Shown: positions 10,537 to 21,945 of the stretch, one piece after another
How positions within the stretch are numbered: the first letter of the stretch is position 1
How the letters are laid out: each line of letters starts with the position of its first letter
NCBI GenBank assembly: GCA_019054805.1
Contig: JAHQIY010000015.1
Coordinates: forward strand, 1,496,001-1,560,000
Length of the DNA stretch: 64,000 bases
Direction: 5' to 3'
Origin: Brachionus manjavacas
Taxonomy: Eukaryota; Rotifera; Eurotatoria; Ploima; Brachionidae
The notes under the pieces: model-generated
What the model was told of the DNA's origin: nothing
Seen by the model: only the letters and a program-made list of their open reading frames with translations
Database searches by the model: none
Translations under genes and position numbers: made by a program

Positions 10537-11710
10537 ATATATTTGGATTCCTCTCTTCAAGGTTTAATTTATAAATTAATAAAAATAAATCCACCACAAT
10601 ACTTAATTAACTGGATTAGATCCTTCTTAGACTCAAGGACATTTAGGGTGAATGTGAATGACTACTTGAGCGACGAATATCAAATAACTGCAGGTGTTCC
10701 TCAAGGCTCAGTTATTAGTCCTCTTTTATTTAGCATTAATATTAATGATATCCCTAAAAGAAATAAAACAAATAATGAATACTCTCTTCTTTTTGCAGAT
10801 GATCTAGTTACTTTTTTTATTTACAACAAAATGGGGAATCTTGAAAATAAGATAAATAAATACACCAACGAGCTAGAACAATGGCTAATTAAGTGGAAAA
10901 AGAAGATGTCAGTTGAAAAGTCGTGTTCAGTAGTATTCTCTAAGTACAAGAAAGAAAGTGATAATCTTAACTTAAAAATTTATGGAAATAGAATAAAAAG
11001 CCAAAAAGAAATAAAGTTTCTAGGTATTAAATTTGATTCTAAATTAAATTTTAATACACTGGTTGACGAAATAAAAGAACGTTGCAATACAAGACTAAAT
11101 CTAATTAAGATTCTGTCAAACAAAAAATGGAGTCTTAATCAAAAAACGTTGGGAAATCTTTATAAATCTTTAGTTGGTTCAATTCTAGACTATTCGTTTC
11201 CTTGCTTGAATTCATTTTCAGAAAATAATATCAAAAAGTTACAAGCAATTCAGAATACAGCAGTCAGATCTATCCTCAGATTAAAATATGATACTCCCTC
11301 CAGCATCATGCATCAGGAGGCTTTTGATAAACTTAAATTACTGACAGTCTCGAATCGACTTCTTGAGTTGAGTGAGACATATGTTGGGACAGGACTGAGT
11401 AATTCCATTCCATTGGTTGTCAGACTGGTGGATGAATACAAAGCGGGTTTCGAATCAAGAAATATCGAATACCCGACTCCATTGTGTAATTGCTACCTTA
11501 CAATTTCCTCTTTTTTTCCTGAAACTATGTAAACCTGAATGACCTAAAACTCTCTTTATCATATATCTATTTTTATTCCAGGTTATTAACTCTTACAAAC
11601 TTTATTATATTTTTTTTTCCCCTTATTTTTTGATTTTATTTTACTTAACTTTATTTTTTTTTTTTTTTATTCTGAAGGAGCTTTAGCTCGGTACAGTTAA
11701 CAAATAAAAT
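10537..11710 (+). mobile_element. 5'-truncated non-LTR retrotransposon (LINE family B) with partial reverse transcriptase
   Basis: An open frame of 329 codons (10543-11532) with no ATG at its start encodes the C-terminal half of a LINE ORF2. Landmarks are the palm motif AGVPQGSVISPLLFSININD, the catalytic LLFADDL, then KKMSVEKSCSVVFS, KFLGIKFDSKLNF, and the thumb/connector region with LNLIKILSNKKW and LDYSFPCL. The upstream fingers and any endonuclease are missing, and the frame begins at the truncation point. After the TAA comes a T-rich 3' UTR ending TCTGAAGGAGCTTTAGCTCG then GTACAG, and an AAATAAAATAAAT tail. The frame is intact over its whole length, so the insertion may be fairly recent. 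A near-identical 3' end lies at 8367. Confidence 0.85.
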
Positions 11711-13968
11711 AAATAATATTTAAAGAATATGTGGGTTGTTTAAAAAAAAAAATTAAAAGACTGATATATTTCGGTTTTTCAAATTACGTCACCGAATTTA
11801 CATTAAATACATTTATGCTGTGTTACCATAATAAAAAATGTATTAAATTTATTAGAAGAATATTTTTTTCTATTAAGCTCATCAGAAAGAAGTTCATAAG
11901 CTTTGTAATGTGTGCATCATTTTCTTCTACCTAAAACATTCTAACGGTTAAAATAAGTTTATTTTTCGATTAATAATTTTAAAATTAGATACATTTTTAA
12001 TCAATTAGCGGGTATTCTAATTAAATATTTTGACAATTCATTTGATTACTATACATTTTTTATTAATTGATGTCGTTAGTCTTTTTTTTAAAGAAGAGTA
12101 TTCTTTAAAAAAAAATCTTTTGGAAAAGACTCCGAAAGTACAGCTTCTAAAAATACTATGCAATAAAATTTTTGTAGATTTTAATTTTAAAATTTTAGCT
12201 TTTCTTGAAGATGCTTTTAGGCGAAACGCTGAATGATTCAGCTGATACAATTTTTTTCATTTCTGTATTATTTTTTTGTTTAAAAATAGACAATGTAAAT
12301 CAAATTTTATAGGAACGAAAAATTAATAATCTTAGAAAAAGATTTGAACGATCTATCAAAATGGCATTCATGAGCTATAATCATTAAAATTATTTCTAGA
12401 ATAGAGCTTGTTTCGATAAAAGATATTTTATAAAAAAAAATGAAAATTCTGTTTCTAATTAACTTTATATTATGCTATTTTGACAAGACCCAATTCTGTT
12501 GGTTTTTATCTGACATTTTAACATTTATTTTAGCTTTATTTCCTTTTTAAAAAATGGGATAAATTATGATAAAGAAAAAAAACAAATTAATTAATTAAAA
12601 TAATTTGAAAACAAACATTTTGATCTCTAGTAAAATTCCAAATAATAAAATGCAGGAAAATCACTTTTTTTATTCTTCGATATTTTTTAATTAATAAAAA
12701 ATCAAAAAAACTTTAATTTTTAAATAAGATGAATTTTTAATTATCAGTGTAATTAAAGGTAAAAATTTTGCTCAGTGATCCTTGCAAATTAATTAAAAAA
12801 GAAAAAATCTCTTTTATTCTTTTTAATCAAAATTCTTGAATAATTAAATATTCAGCAAAGCACTTTATTTTTACAAAAAAATGAAAAAAAAATATTATTA
12901 AGTTATTAAAAATTTAAATTTTCAGGAAGAGTGAAGCTTGAAGAAATTTTTGGGAGTAGCGAAATTTTGTTCAAATAAAATAACTTTTTCAAAATGAATA
13001 TTGGTATTATAATCTTTTAACAATAATTAAGAAATTTTGTTTACATTTAAACTGAATTTTGAGTCATTTTTATTTATTAATTAACTATTATTTTTATTGT
13101 TATTACTATAAATTTTTAGTATTTTAAAAAATTTTGATCTTTTTAAAACGGAATTAGAAAGCATTTTGAAAGACTAAAATAATTCTTAATCCGGACTTCA
13201 CGCATAAGCGCAACAGTTATTATTATTATTATTTTTATTATTATACTTTGAAAAAATATTTAACATTCAATTTTTTTATATTGTAAAATTAACTTCACAA
13301 ATCTATAATCGATTTTAAATTTATTTTTAAATTTTTAAATTATCATTTTATTTAACAAATTTATTATTGATATTTTATAATTTCATTAAGTTATTACATT
13401 ATTTGCTGTTTTTTAATTGTTTTTTTCTTACGGAAACAAACCAAAGGAAATTTTCTAGACTCGTTTATTGACTAAAATCACGTTAAAAAATTATTTTTTT
13501 TGATAATTGCTAGATATTTATATTTTTTGCAGACTTGTAAATATTCATGAAAAAAAGTCCGAAAAAGTATTGGATAAGTCAATTTCCTGACTTGTGACTT
13601 TTGAACAACCCTGAATTTTTAGCACAAATTAAATGGGAAAATTTTTAAAAATATTGTCTTATTGATTATTTTACACTAAAAAACTTAATTTATTTACAAT
13701 TCATATTCTCACATTTTCATTATGACTAATTCGATTCTAAAAAATATTTTTTTTTTATTTATTATTATATTTCCAAACGAAAAATTTTAATAATTAAAAA
13801 TCACAGAAAATTTTAATTATGAAAATTTTGATATAATAATTTTTTTTGCATAAAAATGAAAAAATAAAAATATTTAATTCTTAGAAAACTAATATTACAA
13901 ATATTATAAAATAAGTTTTCATGAAAAAAAGTAGCATTACAAGTGACTGACGTTGATTGTAGACCAAA
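11711..13968. other. intergenic, no gene seen
   Basis: Gene-poor AT-rich region with ATT microsatellite stretches (about 13216-13245). Short ORFs at 11731, 12030 and 12038 have low-complexity translations and are treated as chance. Confidence 0.55.
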
Positions 13969-14006
13969 TTTGTGTATCAGCATTTTGTGTGATGCTGATA
14001 CACAAA
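13969..14006. repeat. perfect 15-base hairpin
   Basis: Arms TTTGTGTATCAGCAT (13969-13983) and ATGCTGATACACAAA (13992-14006) are exact reverse complements around an 8-base loop TTTGTGTG. It lies about 160 bases beyond the 3' end of the HD-PTP coding region. It could be part of that 3' UTR, a small foldback element or an RNA hairpin. Confidence 0.6.
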
Positions 14007-14164
14007 ATTTTAATTCAAAACACAACTTTAAATTTTATTTAAAAACAAATTTTTTTTAAATTAATTGTTATTTTATTTAAAAAAAAAGTTTAAGTTAATT
14101 AAATAAGTATAAAAAAGAATTAAGTTTTTTAAAATATCTAGAATGACTTAAAAATATTGGACAA

Positions 14165-17100
14165 TTATTTCAACGGATCGAGCCAGCCAAATGGATCATT
14201 TTCTTTTACAATCTTTTCTGTTCCGTCCAAAAAATCCTTTTTGCTTGTTTTTCGCTTGACATCATCCAAGTCCAAGTTAAACTTGCCCGGATCTACAATA
14301 TCATTTACAGACAAGCATCCGCCATTTTTCTCGCTCCTAGTCGATTGTATGCTCATTACACTTTGATCATTTAAAATGCTAGTCTCAATATTTGAATTTC
14401 TTCTCTCAAAATTTGTCTCATTAGATACAAATACACCTTGCTTTATCAGAAGATCCTTCATATAATAAAGTATTGCGTCATACGAATACTTTAAATGATA
14501 AGTCGACTGGATCATGTACTTTCTCTTTGATCTCATTTGCTTGACAGATTTGAGCACCAGGTCGCTGTTAAATTGTGCCGTGAAGCAATCACTTTGACAT
14601 TTTGTATCGACTATTTGTATCATTGAATGCAAAAGTATAAACACAGCTGACCTTGATACGCCATTCATGCAATGGACTAAAATCGGTTTGTTCCGGTTTC
14701 GCTGCTCTTTCAGATAAAAATTTTCACATTCTTTGACAAATTTAAGAAATGTTCCGACATTATCGGGCATTTCATTTTGCGCAATACCAGTCACACTGGT
14801 TATTGATGGCGATTTGCTGTTGTCCCATTTAAATTGCAACATCACAACAGTCCGAGTCTGAGAATCTTTCTGTAGTGTAAAAACGCGTTGTATAGAGCAA
14901 TTTGTTTCTTTAAATGATTGGAGCTGTACACTGATACCGGCGACTAAAAGAGTATTTTGTCTATCTAAAGGGAAGTATAAGTTTTGGTTTAATTCATTAT
15001 CTCTGCACAAATTGACCAATATTTCGCACTGTTCTTGAATAACCATGTTCCAAAAATCACTGGAATCTTTCATTGGCAATTGAGTAACCAAAAAGTTGGC
15101 CTGCTTGTGCAATGGATCAATGTCTTGATTAATCTGAGCTAAATAACTAGCGTTGATGTAGTCATTTGGTTTGCCCTGTAAGCAAACACGAGTCTGATCA
15201 AAAGGTAGTAAATCCTGGTAGCGATTTAGGTGCGGATTTAGTCTAGCTATACTAATGGTCATTTGGGATGACGTTTTATCCTGGTGATCATTTAATTCTT
15301 TCCATTCTTTGTCTAAAATAGTGCCATAAGATAAAGTTTTGTCATTTAAACAATTAACGTGATGCTCAAATTTATTGACTTCACTGACAAATTTATCCAT
15401 TCTGTTTTCTTTATTTAAAAAATTTAATCCACAATTTGGTTGAGAAAAAACATTTGGTTCAATGGGAGAAGAAACACTCATATTAGACAATTCTTTATCT
15501 ATGTTTTTAACTTGGCTAACAGGCTCTATATTTTGGTGACTGATAGACTCAGGGTCAGAGTGAGACTCTACTGTTTTGCCATCTATTTGGCTAGCATCAA
15601 TTTTCACAGGCTCAAGTGCAGGTTGAATTGGGAAATTTGAATTTGGACTACTAAATATATCAAGTAAATCATCGATAGAATTTTTATTACCTGTCAAATT
15701 CTGTGATGATTGATTGTAACCATTTTGTTGAGCTGGTTTCGCTGATAAAGTGCTTAAATGAGGCAAATTTTGGCCAGAAAAATTTGATCGATTATGAACA
15801 GTTTGGTTGAAATTCGAAAATGGTTGATTGAAGACCAAATTTTGATTTAAAAATGAACTATTCTGAATTTTTGATTGATTTGAGAAAGAGGATGCAGAAA
15901 ATGAATCAAATTTTATTTGGGATAAATAGCCTGGCTTATAGACGGAATCAGGTTTTAATTCATCAAAAAATTTCGACGGACCAGATGAATTAAGATTTTG
16001 ACCATGACCATTTCCATATGCATTGGGATATTGTTGGTTATGTGATGCATTGTTCATTGGCAATTGTGGCCCTAAAGGCTGGGATGCAGAAACATTTTTA
16101 TTGACATCATTTCCTCCTTGACCATTTCCATATGCATTGGGATATTGTTGGTTATGTGATGCATTGTTCATTGGCAATTGTGGCCCTAAAGGCTGAGATG
16201 CAGAAACATTTTTATTGACATCATTTCCTCCTTGACCATTTCCATATGCATTGGGATATTGTTGGTGATGTGATACATTGTTCATTGGCAATTGTGGCCC
16301 TAAAGGCTGAGATGCAGAAACATTTTTATTGACATCATTTCCTCCTTGACCATTTCCATATGCATTGGAATATTGTTGGTTATGCGATACATTGTTCATT
16401 GGCAATTGTGGCCCTAAAGGCTGAGATGCAGAAACATTTTTATTGACATCATTTCCTCCTTGACCATTTCCATATGCATTGGGATATTGTTGGTGATGTG
16501 ATGCATTGTTCATTGGCAATTGTGGCCCTAAAGGCTGGGATGCAGAAACATTTTTATTGACATCATTTCCTCCTTGACCATTTCCATATGCATTGGGATA
16601 TTGTTGGTTATGTGATACATTGTTCATTGGCAATTGTGGCCCTAAAGGCTGAGATGCAGAAACATTTTTATTGACATCATTTCCTCCTTGACCATTTCCA
16701 TATGCATTGGAATATTGTTGGTTATGCGATACATTGTTCATTGGCAATTGTGGCCCTAAAGGCTGAGATGCAGAAACATTTTTATTGACATCATTTCCTC
16801 CTTGACCATTTCCATATGCATTGGTATATTGTTGGTGATGTGATACATTGTTCATTGGCAATTGTGGCCCTAAAGGCTGAGATGCAGAAACATTTTTATT
16901 GACATCATTTCCTCCTTGACCATTTCCATATGCATTGGTATATTGTTGGTGATGTGATACATTGTTCATTGGCAATTGTGGCCCTAAAGGCTGGGATGCA
17001 GAAACATTTTTATTGACATCATTTCCTCCTTGATCATTTCCATAAGCATTGGGATATTGTTGGTGATGTGATACATTGTTCATTGGCAATTGTGGCCCTA

Positions 17101-20100
17101 AAGGCTGAGATGCAGAAACATTTTTATTGACATCATTTCCTCCTTGACCATTTCCATAAGCATTGGGATATTGTTGGTGATGTGATACATTGTTCATTGG
17201 CAATTGAGGTTGGTTGTATATTGGATTGTTGAATTGTATTTGGTTATTTTGATTTGCGTTTTTTCCGCTCCAATAATTCTGTTGTTGCCTTTGCTGGTCA
17301 AAAATTAACTGCTGCTGCTTTTGTTTTTCTACTTGTTCTTTTTGTTGTAGCTGAAATTGTTGCTGCATATATTTAAGCTGTAGTTCTTGTTGTTCTAATT
17401 GTTTTCGTTTCATTTCCATTTCTTTCTCTTTTGCCAATTGATCCTGTGTTAGTTCTTGATTTAAATTATATTGCTTATGGTACTCAAATTTATTATTGTT
17501 TTCAATTGGAATTTTTTCCGCAAAGTTTAGCGCTGGATTTTTGCTCGGTCCTCTTTTGGGTAGTTGATTGGGCAAAGACTGGTTTAAAAATTGAACAGGA
17601 GTATTTGATGTTCCACTTGCTTGATTAAAGTTGTTTACATTTGGCGAAAATGACTGATATTGTTGATTTAGATCTTTGGGAAAAGTTGGCAAATTAGGTT
17701 TTATTTTATTCTGACCCCAAGTTTCCGGTTTCATTAATGGCAGAAAATCCTTCAGTCTAGGTCTATCAATCGGCACTTCTTGATTAACGCTAGCTTTAAC
17801 TGTCGGCTCTTTCCTGTATGGATTTACCAAAGGCTCAAAATCTTGCACAATTGGTGCATTGATATTATTTTTGTGCGAAAACTTTTGGCGTTCTTTTTTC
17901 TGAGCATCACAAAAATCAGTGACATCTTTTAGCAAATTTTGTAATGGCTCAATGAGACTTTCAAAAAAAGCAACTCCATTATTGGCCTTTTCAATCAACT
18001 GGTCAATTGATCTATACGAACTGATCAAATTATTTACGTACTCGGTACGATTTTTGCACGCCTGCAGTATTTTTTGTCTCTCGACAGCAAATGCCGCATT
18101 GGCATCAGCCAAAGCTCGCAGTATATTGTCCTGGGCATGCAAATTTTGATTCATATAAGTCACTAGTTGATCATGTTTTTTTAGTTGCTCTTGGAAAAAA
18201 ACATTTATGTCCTCTATTTCGTTTTGATGAGAGGCAATTATTTTCGTGATGTCATCATCTTGAATGGCTTTTTGGATGCGTGTTTGCAATTGAGCCCTCT
18301 GCGACTTCATTTCTTCCAGTTTGTCCAAAAGAGTTAACAGTTGATCCCGAGTTGCTTTTGATTCATCATCGCACACTTCCTCCACTTTGGGCAATTTTTC
18401 CGCAAGCTCTGACATTGGCAAAGACAAAATTTGTAAATGGGACAAGACTGCATTTATGGCATCGCGCAAAGCTCCATTAGATCTGTTAGCTTCGTCTTGT
18501 TTTTTAATCAAACCATCATACCTGTCCAAAAGATCATTGATCTTCTTTTTTCTTGGCCTAACTGGCAGATTTTCGTCATCACTAGAACTGTCAGTGGAAT
18601 AGTCAGACCGCTGACGGTTCTCTTTGTCCTCTGTCTCGAACAACTGCTCAATTTCGTCAAGTAAACTTCTTGCCTGGACCGAGGAGTCGACTATTTTTTT
18701 CATCGACTTTACCAAGTCCTGACGAATTGTCTGTTCCTTGACACTGACCTCGGCACAGCATTCAATCAGCTCTTTTGGCAGCTTAAGATGATCCAGTTCT
18801 TTCAAATGAAGTTCATTTATTTGCAAAGCTCCAGTGAATTGAACCAAATCGGAATCTTTCTCTTCAACTTGGCGATTTATTTGGCGCAAAATTTTTGCTT
18901 TTTCTTCGCTGTAAAGAGAGGACAATTCGTGAGCCTGCATTGACACTAGTCGAATGAAAATATCCTGGGTGGCTATTTCAGGGTCATTTTCAAAGTTGAT
19001 TGCCAACGGATTTGCCAAACTGGCGGCCTTAATCTCCGCTAGCTCATTAGCCGCAACTATCTTTTCATTATAGACAAAATCATTCTCCTTCTTCAATGCT
19101 TTGCTTTTGGTCGTGATCAAATCACTGGTGTATTTGAGAACATCTTGAAATTCTTTTGGATATTTCATTTTGGTGCATTCCACAATTTTGCTTTCCGCTT
19201 CCTGAATGTAGCCTACGGCTTCGCCGATTTTTTTCATTTCGGCAGAATTCAGTGCCGAAAAATAAAACATCAAAGCTGAATAGTAGGATATTTTAAATTG
19301 ACAATATTGCTTTAGGTCTTTGGACTGCTTAGAATCAACTATTGATTGAAATTCTTGTTTTTCGCAGTTAGTCAATGAAAGCTTGTATAAATCGACTATA
19401 TGAGCACCAATTCTGGCTTGTATGCTTGGTTTTCTTTTATCCATGATGGATTTTTCTAATAGGCATTCTTGAGCTTGGGCCTTTAAGAAAATTTTACCAT
19501 TTTTTCTTTCAAACCGCTCTAAAACCTACTAGGACTGTATTCAATTTAAACGACATAATGTCCGCATTGAGATCTGATGTGAAGTCATAAGATGAGTACA
19601 ATTCGCGGATTTTTAGGAAGGCCCATGCGGCTAATTGAAAATGATTACACGAAATTCGAATGCCCTAAGCAAAATGATCAAAATCTGGATTTAACCACAG
19701 TACTGATTCTATAGCATTATTTTACCAAAGCCTACTCAATTTTAGTAGTTTTAAACAGAATTTTGAACAATAAAATTTTGTAAAGAGACAATTTTTGTGA
19801 ATTTTCAAAAGAAAATGAAAAATAAAATTCTTTTTTCAATAGTTTAAATTGGGCTTTCTAGACTTTGATGATCGAACAACTTGAAACAAAATATTTTTCA
19901 CTAAATTCAACAAAAAAATAATTTTAATTAACACAGGAAATATTAACAATTAAATAGAATATCAATATTTTGAGATTTATTCTGTTGTCTCTACAATCTA
20001 TACTAATAGAATTTAATTTTTTTAAATGTTAAAATTATGTCATCTCTACATAAATAATTTTGAACTAGAAGGTTATAATTGTTAACTAATTTAAGCTTAT

Positions 20101-21239
20101 TTATTTTTAAACTAATTGAAAATCAAGAATAGCGAAAAATTTTATTTTTAATTCTAAATTAGCATCCTAATCAATTTATTGACAAATTTTTCCTTAAATC
20201 TGTTCTTTAAACTGGACTGTTAAATGAAGCATTGTTTGCTTCTCCTTTTAAATCTTACAAAAAATAATAATTAGTACAAAATCAATAGTTTAATTAATTT
20301 TGTATGAAAATTCACAATGCCTGAAAGAAAATGCTCTGTTAAGAACTATCAGAAATTAAAAAACAATGTGAAATAATAAAATTATAAATTCTTTTAGAAA
20401 TTAGATTATTAGTATCAATTGATTTTCTAATAGTGTAAAAATTAACTTCCATATCAATTTTTTTTAATAATTTGATTGAAATGAAGACTCAATATTTTTT
20501 CATTCAAGTTTTTTTAAGCTATTAATAATTATTCAACTATTTTGAGAATATTGAATAATTATTCATCAATTAAATTTTTTATTCAAAAGATGAAAGATTG
20601 ACTTAAAATTTTAGTAAATTTTAACAAAGCCCTTCTACTAAATCAGTACAAAAATATTGATAATTTACTTCTTCGTTCATTCTCTTGTCCATACAACCTA
20701 AATACGAATGTAAAGATCCAATATTGTAAAGAATGCATTGTTGCTCATATCTGATATCAGAATGGCTTATCTCTCTCTCGTCATAAAGATGATCCCTAAA
20801 AAATTTTATATTATTTAGTTGTGGCAAAATTAATGAATTATTACCATGAAAAATCTGTTTCACATTGCTCTCCAGACTTCATTGGGAATCTATTTGACAA
20901 AAATTGTAATTGGCGATAGTATTTTTTTATTATATTTAAGCCCATGATGTCCTTGGACGCATTTGCAGCATCCTTAAAGATAAAATAATTTTTTCGCTCA
21001 GCACAATAATTCGGTCAAGTATTACTTCTCTTAGTTTGAGAAATTCATTTATTTCTTTTAAAAAACTTTCCGGATTTTCTTGAAAATTGGTGAATATAAA
21101 CTTAAAAAATTGATTAGCTTCTGAAAAATTAGACTGGTTGAATTTTTACCTGGGAAATTTTTTCGCCTAGATCAGTGGACTCATAGTTGCAGCTCTTTAT
21201 TTCAAAACTAATCATTCCAATTTTTGGACATGTCTCCAT
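14165..21239 (-). CDS. PTPN23: HD-PTP / PTPN23, Bro1-domain ESCRT adaptor with tyrosine-phosphatase-like domain
   Basis: HD-PTP links ESCRT-0 and ESCRT-III on endosomes and drives receptor sorting. Six exons (minus order) join in phase: 21239-21150, 21100-21026, 20972-20845, 20795-20669, 19664-19530, 19480-14165, giving about 1956 residues. The Bro1 domain spans the first five exons and the start of exon 6 (RYEQQCILYNIGSLHS, AQAQECLLEKS, ending IFIRLVSMQAHELSSLYSEE). A helical V-domain follows to about residue 750, then a Gln-rich coil. A low-complexity Asn/Gln region holds ten full and one partial 38-residue repeats (about residues 944-1342). The C-terminal PTP domain has NRYQDLLPFDQTRV, DYINASY and the P-loop HCMNGVSRS with catalytic Cys and Arg. 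The WPD Asp-containing motif is replaced (FKWDNSKS), so activity is doubtful. One intron (19665-20668) is about 1 kb; the others are 49-53. Confidence 0.93.
16008..17205 (-). repeat. 114-base coding minisatellite in HD-PTP
   Basis: Ten full and one partial tandem copies of a 114-base unit that encodes GPQLPMNNVSHHQQYPNAYG plus NGQGGNDVNKNVSASQPL. All copies keep the frame. Differences are few and shared between copies. Units carrying GGTTATGCGATAC occur 342 bases (exactly three units) apart near 16375 and 16717, which points to duplication of a three-unit block. Confidence 0.95.
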
Positions 21240-21945
21240 TTTGACAAGTCGTTGATCTCAATTATAAATATTCTTTCGTAATATGTTATTTTTTATATGA
21301 TAAAATTATTTAAATTTAGTCATTTTATAAAATTTTAGATTAAACAATATGAAGGGTTAAAATTTCTAGAATCTATTCATTGGCTTTATTAACTTAACAT
21401 TTAAAATGTAAAAGATAATTTTGATTTTTTATCAGTTCGCAATTAATTTATAATATTTAATAAAGGAAAAAAATATAACTTCAAATCCTATACTTTATAC
21501 TTAATTAATTAATTTATAAAAAAACAAAAAAAAAAAAATCTATTAAAGGAAATTTTATAAACCTTTATTTTAACTTTGTTTGTAGTAAATAATTTTCTAA
21601 TTAAAATATTTTTTAATAATTTTTTAATTTTCTTTAAATAATTTAAAGAATAGAGTATAAATGACAGAAAAAAAGTTGGTTTACAAACATAGATTTTTTT
21701 TTAAATCTCTTATCTAAAAAATCTCTATTTAATTAAGTTTTATTCTCTTAAATAAAATAAATTCGAATTTGAGCCTCATCCGCTTTTTTTTTCAGACAAC
21801 AGAAAAAATCTTTATTTCTAAAATCTTTCTAACGTTAAACATACAATTAAATTTTAAGCATCAATGATCACTGAAATTTAAACAAAATATATTTTTATTT
21901 ATTAAATTATTTATTTACAAATTCGGAAAATCAATTCACAAAATT
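21240..21945. other. spacer between MCM8 3' end and HD-PTP start
   Basis: About 700 AT-rich bases between two minus-strand genes. It must hold the MCM8 3' UTR and the HD-PTP promoter. No clear TATA box or further ORF was recognised. Confidence 0.5.
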
